Shown here piece by piece: positions 13,875 to 22,268 of a stretch of 24,080 nt of DNA. The DNA comes from a bacterium (GTDB taxonomy: Bacteria; Hydrogenedentota; Hydrogenedentia; Hydrogenedentiales; SLHB01). Numbering within the stretch: position 1 is the stretch's first letter; every line of letters starts with the position of its first letter. The stretch spans positions 1-24,080 of the forward strand of contig JAAEQP010001418.1 of assembly GCA_024231375.1 (NCBI GenBank), written 5' to 3'. The position numbers were made by a program, and so were the translations under genes. Below the pieces are notes generated by a model, which was not told the origin of the DNA, did no database searches, and saw only the letters and a list, made by a program, of their open reading frames with translations.

Positions 13875-14864
13875 ATGGCCGCGTCACAGGGGCAGATGGC
13901 GTGGACGCGCAAGGACCTGGTTGGGCTCGAGGAGCTTTCGCGGCAGGAACTTGAGATGATCTTGGACACGGCGCCGCAGTTTCTTGCCGTGTCGCAGCGC
14001 GAGAGCGGGATCAAGAAGGTGCCTGTGCTTCAGGGGCGGCTGGTGGTGAACTGGTTCTACGAACCGAGTACACGCACGCGCACGTCGTTCGAGTTGGCAG
14101 CGAAACGCCTGAGCGCCGACACGCTCTCGATGAACGTGTCGTTTTCGAGCGCGAAGAAAGGCGAGACCCTCCACGACACGCTGTACAACATCGAAGCGAT
14201 GCGTAGCGATATCGTGGTGATCCGGCATGGGTATGCGGGCGCGGCCAAGTTGCTGGCGGATCGGCATTCGTCCTGCATCATCAATGCGGGGGACGGCGCC
14301 CACGAACATCCCACGCAGGCGCTGTTGGACGCGTTCACGATACGCCAGCATGTCCGGCGGTCGCGGGACGATGACGCCGCCACGCTTGACGGACTGCGGG
14401 TAGCGATCATCGGTGACATCGCGCACAGCCGCGTTGCCCGCAGCAATATCTGGGCACTGACCAAGCTGGGCGCTAGCGTGGTGTTGTGCGGACCGAGCAC
14501 GTTGCTGCCGCCGCGGATCGCGGACATGGGTTGCGACGTCACGACGGATCTGCGCGAGGCAATTCGGGACGCCGACGTGGTGTACGCGCTACGGATTCAG
14601 TTGGAGCGCCAGCAGAAGTGCCTGTTTCCGAGCATTCGCGAATACGTGCGGCTGTTTCGGATAGACAACGAATCGCTGAAGGTCGCGCCGGAGCACGCGA
14701 TTGTCATGCATCCGGGCCCCATCAACCGGGATCTGGAACTGTCCGCGGACGTGGCGGACGGACCCCGCAACGTAATTCTCGAGCAGGTCACCAACGGCGT
14801 GGCGGTGCGCATGGCCGTCATGCACCTGCTGGTCAACAAGCCTACGTTCGAAACCCGGACCTGA
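13875..14864 (+). CDS. pyrB: Aspartate carbamoyltransferase catalytic subunit
   Basis: 329 residues. It condenses carbamoyl phosphate with aspartate to N-carbamoylaspartate, the committed step of pyrimidine synthesis, in the cytoplasm. Carbamoyl-phosphate motif STRTRTS (65-71), HEHPTQ (143-148), the aspartate-loop region YALRIQLERQ and the HPGPINR block (H279-P282 and on) are all present; the last two separate it from ornithine carbamoyltransferase. The length is slightly above the ~310 usual. The ATG follows the pyrR stop without a gap, so it is translated from the same mRNA, probably by coupling. No pyrI regulatory subunit is in the window; the catalytic chain may work with a dihydroorotase partner, as in some bacteria that lack pyrI. 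Confidence 0.97.
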   Translation: MAASQGQMAWTRKDLVGLEELSRQELEMILDTAPQFLAVSQRESGIKKVPVLQGRLVVNWFYEPSTRTRTSFELAAKRLSADTLSMNVSFSSAKKGETLHDTLYNIEAMRSDIVVIRHGYAGAAKLLADRHSSCIINAGDGAHEHPTQALLDAFTIRQHVRRSRDDDAATLDGLRVAIIGDIAHSRVARSNIWALTKLGASVVLCGPSTLLPPRIADMGCDVTTDLREAIRDADVVYALRIQLERQQKCLFPSIREYVRLFRIDNESLKVAPEHAIVMHPGPINRDLELSADVADGPRNVILEQVTNGVAVRMAVMHLLVNKPTFETRT

Positions 14865-14939
14865 GGCCGCCGGCGGCTCACAGGCCCCGGTCGCGCAATC
14901 CCATCCAAGCCGCGGCCGCCGGCACGAGGAGTGGATACG

Positions 14940-16220
14940 ATGAGCATGGTTATCAAGAACGGCCACGTGGTGGACCCGGCATCCGGCACGTCGGAGCCGC
15001 TCGATGTACTTGTGGAGGGCGACACCATCGCCCGGATCGGCGCGCATCTCGAAGGGGATGAGGTTATCGACGCGACGGGCTGCGTGGTGTGCCCGGGCTT
15101 GGTGGATATCCACGTCCACTTCCGCGAACCCGGATTCGAATCCAAGGAGACGATCGCGACAGGCAGCCGGGCCGCGGCGCACGGCGGATTCACCTCGGTG
15201 GTTACCATGCCAAACACGAACCCGCCCATCGACAACGGCGGCATGGTGGAATTGCACAATCGCCGGGCCCGTGAGACGGCGTGCATTCGTGTGTGGCCCT
15301 CGGCGGCGGCGACGAAAGGCCGGTCGGGCACCGAGATGACGGAGATGGCGGAACTGAAGGCGGTGGGCGCGGTGGCCGTGACGGACGACGGCAGCGACAT
15401 CCCGAGCAGTTGGGTTATGCGGCGGGTCCTGGAATACGCGGGGATGGTGGGTCTCACCTACCTTGCCCACGCCGAGGACGCTTCGTTGACGAACGAAGGC
15501 GCCATGAACGAGGGTCTGAATTCGACGCGGCTCGGCCTCCCGAGCATGCCCAAGGCCATGGAGACCATCGCCATCGACCGGTTAGTGCGGCTCGCCGAAT
15601 TGACGGGAGCCAAGGTTCACGTGTGCCATGTAAGCACCGCGGGCGGTGTGGACACCGTGCGGCGCGCCAAAGCCAAGGGCCTGCCCGTTACGTGCGAGAC
15701 GGCGCCCCACTACTGGACCCTTACCGACGACGCCGTGGAGCAATGCGGCACGCACGCGAAGATGAATCCGCCATTGCGCGAGGCGGAGGATGTCGCCGCC
15801 ATCCGGGACGGCCTTGTCGACGGTACAATCGATTGCATCGCGACGGACCACGCGCCGCACACGGTGACCGAGAAGGATGTGGAATTTCAATTGGCGCCGT
15901 TCGGGATTGTTGGGTTGGAGACGTCGCTGGCGCTGACCATCACGACGCTCGTGGAGCCGGGCATTCTGACGTTGGAGCGGGCCATTGCGCTCATGACTTC
16001 GGCGCCGGCCGGGATTTTGGGGTTGCCGGTTGGCACGTTGACCGAGGGAGGACCCGCCGACATCGCGGTGTTCGATCCGAAGGCCGAGTGGACCGTCGAT
16101 CCGCAACAGTTCTTGTCCAAGGGCAGGAACACGCCCTTTGCCGGCATGCAGCTCCGGGGCGTTGTGCACACAACCATCTGCAGCGGCAAGGTTGCGTGGT
16201 CGGAGGGTCAGTCTCAGTAG
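14940..16220 (+). CDS. pyrC: Dihydroorotase, class I (PyrC type with intact zinc ligands)
   Basis: 426 residues. An amidohydrolase TIM barrel flanked by small beta domain parts; it closes N-carbamoylaspartate to dihydroorotate. Zinc motif DIHVHFREPG has H58 and H60; later come MPNTNPP, HVCHVS, CETAPHY and the catalytic Asp in TDHAPH (D303). All ligands are intact, so this is an active enzyme rather than the inactive PyrC' that scaffolds some aspartate carbamoyltransferases. The ATG at 14940 is preferred because GAGGAG lies 8 bases upstream; an in-frame GTG at 14931 overlaps that site. The 75-bp gap after pyrB holds the palindrome GCCGCCGGCGGC (14866-14877). Confidence 0.96.
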   Translation: MSMVIKNGHVVDPASGTSEPLDVLVEGDTIARIGAHLEGDEVIDATGCVVCPGLVDIHVHFREPGFESKETIATGSRAAAHGGFTSVVTMPNTNPPIDNGGMVELHNRRARETACIRVWPSAAATKGRSGTEMTEMAELKAVGAVAVTDDGSDIPSSWVMRRVLEYAGMVGLTYLAHAEDASLTNEGAMNEGLNSTRLGLPSMPKAMETIAIDRLVRLAELTGAKVHVCHVSTAGGVDTVRRAKAKGLPVTCETAPHYWTLTDDAVEQCGTHAKMNPPLREAEDVAAIRDGLVDGTIDCIATDHAPHTVTEKDVEFQLAPFGIVGLETSLALTITTLVEPGILTLERAIALMTSAPAGILGLPVGTLTEGGPADIAVFDPKAEWTVDPQQFLSKGRNTPFAGMQLRGVVHTTICSGKVAWSEGQSQ

Positions 16221-16265
16221 AAACAGGCGGACGGCTCCGCATCGCTGTCCGCGAAGGAGCGTCCC

Positions 16266-17234
16266 ATGCGGTACGGCCTAGTCCCGGGTCTGAAGAAGCG
16301 TGTGTCGCGCCTTGTTCAGGGCACCATGTACCTCAGCGGCGAGGAGGTCGACGAAGGCCTGACGCTGCTCGACACGGCCCTGGATCTCGGATGCAATACC
16401 TTCGATTGCGCGCACATCTATGGCGGGGGAGATTGCGAACGGGTCGTGGGGCAGTGGCTGGAATCGCGCGGTGTCCGGGAGGAGATCGTCCTCATCACCA
16501 AGGGCGCCCATTTCAACTCCGACCGCAACCGACTGACACCTTTCGACATTGCCTCGGACTTGCACGACTCCCTGGCGCGCCTTCGTACGGACTATATCGA
16601 CCTGTACCTCCTCCACCGCGACGACCCTTCGCAGGATGTGGGTCCCATCATGGAGGCGCTGAACGAACATGTGGCGGAGGGGCGCATCCGCGCACTCGGG
16701 GCGTCGAACTGGACCCACGAGCGCATGGCGGCCGCGAACGACTACGCCGCCGCCCACGATCTCCGCGGATTCGTCGCGACGAGCCCGCAGTTCAGTCTTG
16801 CGGAACAGGTGGAACCGCCGTGGCCAGGCTGCGTCGGCATTGGAGGCGATGAAGGGGAGTCCGCGCGCACGTGGTATCTGGAGCGCCAGATGCCCGCCTT
16901 CACGTGGTCGAGTCTGGCGGGCGGGTTTCTATCGGGCGCGTACACTCCTGAGACGGTTCTGGCGTTCCCCGAGGATTCGGAAGAGTTGTGTGTGCGGTGT
17001 TTCCGGAACGACGACAACGTCCATCGCTTGCGGCGCGCGTTGGCGTTGGCAGCGGAGACGGGGTCCACGGTCTCGCGCATCGCGTTGGCGTGGCTGCTAC
17101 ATCAGACACTGACGGTGTTTCCGTTGGTCGGCAGCAAGACGCCTGGCGAAGTCCAGGACAACATGGCCGCCATCGACGTCAGCCTCTCCCCCAAAGATGT
17201 CGCGTGGCTGAATCTCGAACGGGAGGACCGGTAG
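16266..17234 (+). CDS. Aldo/keto reductase family oxidoreductase
   Basis: 322 residues, typical of NADPH-dependent aldo/keto reductases with a TIM barrel. The catalytic tetrad is visible: D47 and Y52 in FDCAHIYGGG, K79 in LITKGAHF and H117 in LYLLHRDD. The C-terminal cofactor-binding segment includes VFPLVGSKTPGEVQDN. The substrate is unknown; related enzymes reduce sugars or aldehydes, or act as dehydrogenases. It starts 45 bp after pyrC with GAAGGAG as ribosome site and is probably the last gene of the pyr transcript. No reason for a functional link to pyrimidine synthesis is visible, so linkage may be fortuitous. It converges on the ABM gene, 30 bp away. Confidence 0.93.
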   Translation: MRYGLVPGLKKRVSRLVQGTMYLSGEEVDEGLTLLDTALDLGCNTFDCAHIYGGGDCERVVGQWLESRGVREEIVLITKGAHFNSDRNRLTPFDIASDLHDSLARLRTDYIDLYLLHRDDPSQDVGPIMEALNEHVAEGRIRALGASNWTHERMAAANDYAAAHDLRGFVATSPQFSLAEQVEPPWPGCVGIGGDEGESARTWYLERQMPAFTWSSLAGGFLSGAYTPETVLAFPEDSEELCVRCFRNDDNVHRLRRALALAAETGSTVSRIALAWLLHQTLTVFPLVGSKTPGEVQDNMAAIDVSLSPKDVAWLNLEREDR

Positions 17235-17264
17235 CAGTCCCGGGCGAGTCGGTCCCAGCGGAAC

Positions 17265-17573
17265 TCACCCCCAGGCAGCATCGTCGGGAAAACAATTCGT
17301 CAGTTTCACACTGGACCGTGCTTCGGCCATCATACCGCCCACGGTCTCGCGCCACGTTTTGTAGTGCGCAGTTTGTTTGTGTTTGGCGGGATCGTCTTCA
17401 GTCCGGTACACCTCCACGAGGACGAAGTGCTCGGGATCCTGGAGATCCTCCATCACATCGAACCGGGCAATCCCCGGTTCCTTCACACTCTCGCGGGCAT
17501 TTGCCAGCGTCACCTCCAGGAACGGTTCCAGGCAGTCCGGCTTCACATGGATGTCTACGTGCACGATGAACAT
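17265..17573 (-). CDS. Antibiotic biosynthesis monooxygenase (ABM) domain protein, LsrG/YgiN-like
   Basis: 102 residues, a single dimeric alpha/beta ferredoxin-like domain. The pattern is characteristic of YgiN/LsrG-type proteins: [13 protein letters not shown] at the start, [12 protein letters not shown] in the middle, then [25 protein letters not shown]. Members act as small oxygenases or isomerases on quinones or autoinducer derivatives; the substrate here is unknown. The ATG at 17573 is chosen because GGGAGGGG lies about 8 bases upstream; the frame remains open further up, into queC, without family features. It sits 28 bp behind queC on the same strand and is probably cotranscribed with it. 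Confidence 0.88.
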   Translation of the reverse strand: MFIVHVDIHVKPDCLEPFLEVTLANARESVKEPGIARFDVMEDLQDPEHFVLVEVYRTEDDPAKHKQTAHYKTWRETVGGMMAEARSSVKLTNCFPDDAAWG

Positions 17574-17601
17574 GGTCAGTCCCCTCCCAGGTTGTTCGGT
17601 C

Positions 17602-18297
17602 TCAACCGCGCCTATAGGCCACCGGATCGTGAGCACCCGCCTCGCGGAACGCCGCCAAGCGTTCCACGCAGGTGGGGCACGTTCCGCACGCTTCGTCATC
17701 ACCCCGGTAGCAGCTCCAGGTATGTGAAAAATCCACGCCCAGCTTGAGACCCAACGCCACGGTTTCACTCTTGCTCTTGGCAACGAAGGGCGCGTGAACG
17801 GTCACGCTGTCGCGCCGGTTCAGCGCGAGAACCCGGTTGATCCCTTCGAGAAAATCGGCGGTGCAGTCCCAGTATCCGTATTCGTCGTGGGCCTGGGCAC
17901 CGTAGAATATGTCCCGAATGCGATGGGCTTCGGCGTAGGCGGCGGCGACGGACAGAAGCATCATGTTGCGGTTGGGCACGTAGGTGGACGGTTGATCGAG
18001 TTCGTGCGCGGCCAGATCTGCGAGGTCCGGCACTTCGGCACCTCCTTCGACGAGCGAACTCCCGTGTTTCAAAACATCGCTGAGGAAGGACAGGTCGAGC
18101 ACGGTGTGCGCCGCGGTTCCGGCGGCGGCAGCCTGCCACGCCGCGCACTTCAGTTCGCGTGCGTGCCGCTGGCCGTACCGAAAACTGACCGCGTGGATCC
18201 GCACGTACCCGAGGTCGCGCGCCACGTGATGGAGCAGGACGCTTGAGTCAACGCCGCCGCTGAGCAGTACCACCGCGGGTCTGGATTCGCCACACAT
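17602..18297 (-). CDS. queC: 7-cyano-7-deazaguanine synthase (preQ0 synthase)
   Basis: 231 residues, standard for QueC. It turns 7-carboxy-7-deazaguanine into preQ0 with ATP and ammonia, a step towards queuosine in tRNA. The ATP pyrophosphatase loop is SGGVDSS (13-19); then [35 protein letters not shown] and a C-terminal zinc site with C196, C204, C207 and C210 (C-x7-C-x2-C-x2-C). The ATG at 18297 has GGAGGG close upstream and is preferred over a TTG eight codons earlier. No queD, queE or queF is in the window, and no preQ1 riboswitch is apparent in its short leader. Confidence 0.96.
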   Translation of the reverse strand: MCGESRPAVVLLSGGVDSSVLLHHVARDLGYVRIHAVSFRYGQRHARELKCAAWQAAAAGTAAHTVLDLSFLSDVLKHGSSLVEGGAEVPDLADLAAHELDQPSTYVPNRNMMLLSVAAAYAEAHRIRDIFYGAQAHDEYGYWDCTADFLEGINRVLALNRRDSVTVHAPFVAKSKSETVALGLKLGVDFSHTWSCYRGDDEACGTCPTCVERLAAFREAGAHDPVAYRRG

Positions 18298-18329
18298 GCT
18301 TCCCTCCAACTCATCCTTCAAGCACCGGT

Positions 18330-18358
18330 ATTATGCCAGACATGCCAGGCGGAGTCAT
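18330..18358 (-). promoter_or_regulatory. Probable promoter of queC
   Basis: On the minus strand ATGACT (18358-18353), a 17-bp spacer and CATAAT (18335-18330), with TGG just before the -10, fit an extended -10 promoter. The start would be near 18323, about 25 bases before the preferred ATG, which leaves no room for a riboswitch. Confidence 0.5.
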
Positions 18359-18471
18359 GCAGTGGGCCTTGCGGAGCCAGGGCAATCACGCTGAAACCAT
18401 CCGGGAGCAGGCGTCGCGCCTGAAGACTACACGATGCCCACAGAGGCGTATCGGAACCTACTCCACAACAA

Positions 18472-18572
18472 GTGTGCCACCCACAACACTGTTGTGGGTG
18501 GCTTCGGCCTACGGGATAGTGGCCTCTTCGTGAATCAGGACACCCACAAGCTGCCGCTTGAGGGTGGCACAC
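18472..18572. repeat. 101-bp palindromic intergenic element with 11-bp terminal inverted repeats
   Basis: The ends are GTGTGCCACCC (18472-18482) and GGGTGGCACAC (18562-18572), an exact inverted repeat. Inside, CCACCCACAACA and TGTTGTGGGTGG form a 12-bp palindrome around one base (18477-18501), and CACCC-A-CAAGC pairs with GCTTG-A-GGGTG on the right (from 18541). The two hairpins back to back recall REP/BIME units or a very small MITE. The right part recurs at 1072-1107. The remainder of the 18298-18685 gap contains two promoters and nothing else recognisable. Confidence 0.7.
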
Positions 18573-18621
18573 CTAACAAGACCACCTGACAGCGACGGTC
18601 CGGTGAAGTGCGATTCCCTGC

Positions 18622-18650
18622 TTGCGAACCGGGCCGCCTCAACGTATCAT
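18622..18650 (+). promoter_or_regulatory. Probable promoter of the secreted-protein gene at 18686
   Basis: TTGCGA (18622-18627), 17 bp, TATCAT (18645-18650), with four and five of six consensus matches. It lies 35 bp before the GTG start and just right of the palindromic element. Confidence 0.45.
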
Positions 18651-18685
18651 TCCCTCTCTTGCGGTCGAACCGAAGGAGACGAGAC

Positions 18686-19795
18686 GTGCCAATGGCGAGG
18701 CGACTAGGTGCCCTGTGTTTTGTGATGCTGTTTGTGGTCATACCGGGCGCCCGTGCAGCGAGTTCCGCCTGCTGCAACGCCGCTTCGGCCCCGCTCGACA
18801 TGCCTGTTGCCGAGTTCGGTGTCGAAGGCGTTGACATGGCGCGGTTCTTCTCGGCCTTCGTACACCTGACCGGAGTCACCGGCGGGCTTGTCGTGAACAC
18901 CGTTCCCTTCGACGACGACGGCAAGCCCATGCGGCACGTGAGCATGATCGCCATCCAGCGAACGAATGTGACCGCGCGGGAACTGCTCGACGAGGCGGTC
19001 CGCCAGGCGCCGGAGTACACGTGGCGCGGTTGGGGACCGACGCAGGTTCTGGTGCTGCCTGTTCGGGAAGTACGCGACCCCGAGGCGTTTGCAAACGCTC
19101 CCGCGGGCGCGTTTCCCAAGGAGGAGCTCAGTCTTGATCGTGCAGTCGGGCGATTGAGCCGGATGGCGAAGGACACGGACCACCCCATTGGTCAGCTCTT
19201 GTTTGTGGGTTACGCGACTTCGGCGGACGCGGAGCGGCCGGTGACGTTCGCGGACACGGACAAGACCATGCTCGACGTTCTGGCACGGGCGTTCTCTTCG
19301 GCGGGCGAGGACCTTGTTTGGGTGCTGCACTGGAATGTGGTGAGTTGTATGAAGGTCCGGGGCGGCAAGATCGTTTCCCAAGCCCTCGTGGAGGCGGAAT
19401 CCGCCGCCGTGCAGCCGGACGCCGCGTGGGAACCCGTGCTGAGCATGTTGACGAAGGCCCTCGCCCAAACGCGGTATCCCGCCACGCGCACTGCTGTCGA
19501 GTACCGTGTGGCCGACGTGCTCGCTGCCGGGCCCTTCAGCCGCGACGGAGTTCATGCGTCTCTCATGGGTCTGCTGTCGGCAACTGAGCGCCCCGCCTGT
19601 CTGACGGACGCCGTTTTGGTTCACTGGCTGTTGGTGTGCGAAGTCGCCGAGTCCCCGGAGAGCACCAAAGCGAACCTGCTGCAACGGCTTGAGTCTGCAC
19701 CCGCGCATGATGGCTACCGCGCTGCTCTGCAAGCGGGCATTGCGTGGCTCGAGTTTGCTATAACGGATAAGAGGAACGTCAACCCGGCGCCGTGA
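18686..19795 (+). CDS. Secreted protein of unknown function
   Basis: 369 residues; I do not recognise the family. The GTG at 18686 is chosen because GAAGGAGA ends about 7 bases upstream; an ATG two codons later would also work. A signal peptide is clear (RR at 5-6, hydrophobic core, cleavage near GARA-A), followed by a Cys pair. Around residues 94-125 the pattern NVTARELLDEAVRQAP followed by short beta strands resembles the STN/secretin N-terminal type of small domain (inference, weak); a second such block may lie near LDVLARAFSSAG. The C-terminal third is helical and may be a repeat-like scaffold. It precedes the toroid/propeller gene by 63 bp on the same strand, so the two may be cotranscribed. 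Confidence 0.75.
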   Translation: MPMARRLGALCFVMLFVVIPGARAASSACCNAASAPLDMPVAEFGVEGVDMARFFSAFVHLTGVTGGLVVNTVPFDDDGKPMRHVSMIAIQRTNVTARELLDEAVRQAPEYTWRGWGPTQVLVLPVREVRDPEAFANAPAGAFPKEELSLDRAVGRLSRMAKDTDHPIGQLLFVGYATSADAERPVTFADTDKTMLDVLARAFSSAGEDLVWVLHWNVVSCMKVRGGKIVSQALVEAESAAVQPDAAWEPVLSMLTKALAQTRYPATRTAVEYRVADVLAAGPFSRDGVHASLMGLLSATERPACLTDAVLVHWLLVCEVAESPESTKANLLQRLESAPAHDGYRAALQAGIAWLEFAITDKRNVNPAP

Positions 19796-19858
19796 GTGCG
19801 TCGATGGGCCGTGGACTCCCCCGGTTGGGCATCGGGGATCACCTGAGGAGAACCCGCC

Positions 19859-22189
19859 ATGCGAACTGTTCTCGCCGCTGTCATCGTTGTCGGACTTGCC
19901 GCGTCTCCGTGTCTCGCGGACGAGTCGTGGAAGCTGCCCCTGGATGTGAAGGAGAAGGCGCTCGAAGCCAATATCCTCGAGCATCACAACATCCTGGGCC
20001 TCTACCCGTCCATGGTCGAACTGCCTCGCGACGGCGGGCCCATCGACCTCACGACTACCAATCCTTTCGCCGATGTACACCACGCCGTGTGTTGGACGGC
20101 GAACTACCTGGCGGGCGCATCGTATCGCTACGCGTTCCTCAAGGAAGCGGGTGCGGACGCGGCCACGGTCGGGGCCGCGCGAAAACGGGCCGACGAGATT
20201 TTCGAGGCGGTGTACCGGTGCCAGTTGGTTACGGGCGTGCGCGGTCTGCAGGCGCGCGGCTATTTTCTTGGGCATGGGGAGACGTACTCGGAGCGGATTC
20301 TGTCGGACAAGCGCGACAATTGGTACCAGGGCACGGTTGATGGGCAGGACCTCCGTTGGGTGGGCGACCAGAGCCATCACAATTACAGCGACGCGATCCA
20401 CGGTCTCAGCCAGTACTACGACCTGGCCGCCGAAGGCACGCAGAAGGAACGGGCGCGCGAGGCCATCGACGCGCTGGTGGGATACTGGGTCGACAACGAC
20501 ATGGTCATCATCAACGACCATGACCGACCCGTGTACATCCTCGGCCTGACGGACGGCAAGACGCTCGACACGCGAATCATGATGGCCATTGCCGGGGCCA
20601 AGGTGGCGCACCACGCCACGGGCAAGGAGAAGTTTCTCGCGGCGTACAACCAACTCATCGACCAGTACGGCGTGCGTGGGATGACCGAGTTCAAAGCAGG
20701 CAAAGATTTCGATGACGCGGAGCATGTGTTCTGCCATCTGGAGACCCTGTTCCGCATTGAGACGGACCCGGAACTCCTGGCGGCCTACCGGGTCGTGGCC
20801 GACGGGCTGTGGGCGAACCACCAAGGCGACGCTCAGTCGCTGTTCACGTACATCTACTACGCCATTGCGCCGGACGCGGCCGGCAAGGAGCAGGCCTTGA
20901 AGGAGGCCCTGTATTCGCTCCAGACCTGGCCCACCGACATGACCGTCCGTCCGCGCATGTCGAGCCTGAATCCCGACCTCAAGGCCCCGTATCCCATGTA
21001 TGCGGCGGCGTGGGACAACGAATACATCTGGAAAGGCAACCTGCTCCGCGCGGACGGGTGGCTCAGCCGGATCGTGTCTGACGTGGCAGTGCCCGCCGAC
21101 GATTCAGAGGTCATCTACGCCATTGACCAGAGGGGCGACCTGTACCAGTCCCGCGACGGCGCGGCGACCTTCGCGAACTGGTTGCCGGTGGACGACGAAC
21201 TGCCGAGCCCGGCCCGTGCCATCGCGGCGGGTCCGAAGACCCGCATGGTGTTTGCGGCATGCGCCGACGGGTTCTACATGAGCAAGACGGCCGGGTTCCG
21301 CTGGGTGCGGATGCCGGTGCCGGATTCCGGGACGCCGGAAGACATCCAGGTGGACCCGTCGAACCCGAACGTGTTGTACGCGGTCAGCAACCAGGGCGTG
21401 TACCGAAGCGTGGACTTCGGCGAAGACTTTCTCGGCCGGCAGTGGGAGAATCTGACGGAAGCGTTGCCTCCCGCGGGCGCGGCTTCGTTCACCCTGGCTC
21501 TTGGCAACGGGACGGGCCGGATCTACGCCAAACTGGATCGCGCCCTCTTCTCCCGCAAACTCGACGAAGATGCCTGGCAACGGGGTGGGGCGCTGGGGTT
21601 CCCCGAGGAAACCCGCAGCTATCCGTGGTTGGTGGCAGACCCGGCAAATCCCGATTGCGCCATGACGGGGATATGGACCGAGTACGGCGGCATGGGGACG
21701 GTTTCCATGTTGCGCCGCACCACCGACGGCGGCATGACCTGGTCGCCGACCATCGAGGACATCTACGAGCGGTTTTCCGAAGGCGGGATGCTGGCGTTGT
21801 TGCCGTTGTTCGTGCAGGGCAAACTGGGCACGCCCGTGTTCGACCCGCGCGATTCGAACATTCTGTACGTGGCGGGCGGCAAACGGGGCATGCTGAAGAG
21901 CGCCGACGGCGGCAAGACATGGCAGGAGAAGAAGGACGGCCTCGACATTCCGCTCGTGAACGAAGTGATGGCGCCCGTCAACACGGAATGGCTGTTCGCG
22001 GGCACGCCAGGGGGACTGTACGTGTCCAAGGACGGCGGCGACACGTGGGAAGACGCCCATCTGTGTCTCCAGTTTGAGAAGAACACGCGGCGTGAACTTG
22101 GCGGGGCCGCGTTCATCGACGCCTTCTGGCGCGCACGATACCGCGGATTCATCGACGACGCCGTCGCCGCTACGCCGTACCAGGAGTAG
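19859..22189 (+). CDS. Secreted two-domain protein: putative alpha/alpha-toroid hydrolase plus Asp-box beta-propeller
   Basis: 776 residues with a signal peptide (to about residue 21, SPCLA-DES). Residues about 25-400 are helix-rich with repeated Trp/His/Tyr motifs (FADVHHAVCWTANYL, VGDQSHHNYSDAIHG), reminiscent of (alpha/alpha)6 glycoside hydrolases or epimerases; no family assignment is certain. Residues about 405-750 carry Asp-box (BNR) motifs of sialidases and sortilin-type propellers: SRDGAATF (431-438), TTDGGMTW (621-628), SADGGKTW (681-688) and SKDGGDTW (723-730). No sialidase FRIP motif is seen, so the propeller is more likely carbohydrate- or protein-binding. Start supported by GAGGAG about 8 bases before the ATG. 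The protein probably acts on an extracellular or periplasmic polymer. Confidence 0.85.
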   Translation: MRTVLAAVIVVGLAASPCLADESWKLPLDVKEKALEANILEHHNILGLYPSMVELPRDGGPIDLTTTNPFADVHHAVCWTANYLAGASYRYAFLKEAGADAATVGAARKRADEIFEAVYRCQLVTGVRGLQARGYFLGHGETYSERILSDKRDNWYQGTVDGQDLRWVGDQSHHNYSDAIHGLSQYYDLAAEGTQKERAREAIDALVGYWVDNDMVIINDHDRPVYILGLTDGKTLDTRIMMAIAGAKVAHHATGKEKFLAAYNQLIDQYGVRGMTEFKAGKDFDDAEHVFCHLETLFRIETDPELLAAYRVVADGLWANHQGDAQSLFTYIYYAIAPDAAGKEQALKEALYSLQTWPTDMTVRPRMSSLNPDLKAPYPMYAAAWDNEYIWKGNLLRADGWLSRIVSDVAVPADDSEVIYAIDQRGDLYQSRDGAATFANWLPVDDELPSPARAIAAGPKTRMVFAACADGFYMSKTAGFRWVRMPVPDSGTPEDIQVDPSNPNVLYAVSNQGVYRSVDFGEDFLGRQWENLTEALPPAGAASFTLALGNGTGRIYAKLDRALFSRKLDEDAWQRGGALGFPEETRSYPWLVADPANPDCAMTGIWTEYGGMGTVSMLRRTTDGGMTWSPTIEDIYERFSEGGMLALLPLFVQGKLGTPVFDPRDSNILYVAGGKRGMLKSADGGKTWQEKKDGLDIPLVNEVMAPVNTEWLFAGTPGGLYVSKDGGDTWEDAHLCLQFEKNTRRELGGAAFIDAFWRARYRGFIDDAVAATPYQE

Positions 22190-22198
22190 TCCCAAGAC

Positions 22199-22249
22199 AA
22201 AAAACGCGCCGCGCTGCTCGTGATGAGTGGCGCGGCGCGATTGTTTTCT
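22199..22249. terminator. Bidirectional intrinsic terminator
   Basis: CGCGCCGCGC (22205-22214) and GCGCGGCGCG (22230-22239) form a perfect 10-bp stem. Six As precede it (a T-tract for minus-strand transcripts) and ATTGTTTTCT follows for plus-strand ones. It lies between the stops of two convergent genes (22189 and 22269) and can end both. Confidence 0.88.
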
Positions 22250-22268
22250 GCCTCTCAATGCGGTCTGA

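Noticed and set aside
14866..14877. Palindrome GCCGCCGGCGGC between pyrB and pyrC as a terminator
   Set aside because: It has no loop-forming spacer or T-tract, and pyrC is likely cotranscribed.
15281..16852. 523-codon plus-strand frame overlapping pyrC and the aldo/keto reductase
   Set aside because: It is in another frame of two certain genes and its translation is Gly/Arg/His-rich without domains.
18298..18329. preQ1 riboswitch ahead of queC
   Set aside because: The leader from the predicted start is only about 25 bases and has no C-rich stem-loop with an A-rich tail.
18704..20824. Very long open frame on the minus strand opposite the two secreted-protein genes
   Set aside because: It has no start signal, low-complexity Arg/His/Val-rich translation and no motif, and lies opposite two genes with signal peptides and ribosome sites. 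It is typical of antisense frames in GC-rich DNA.
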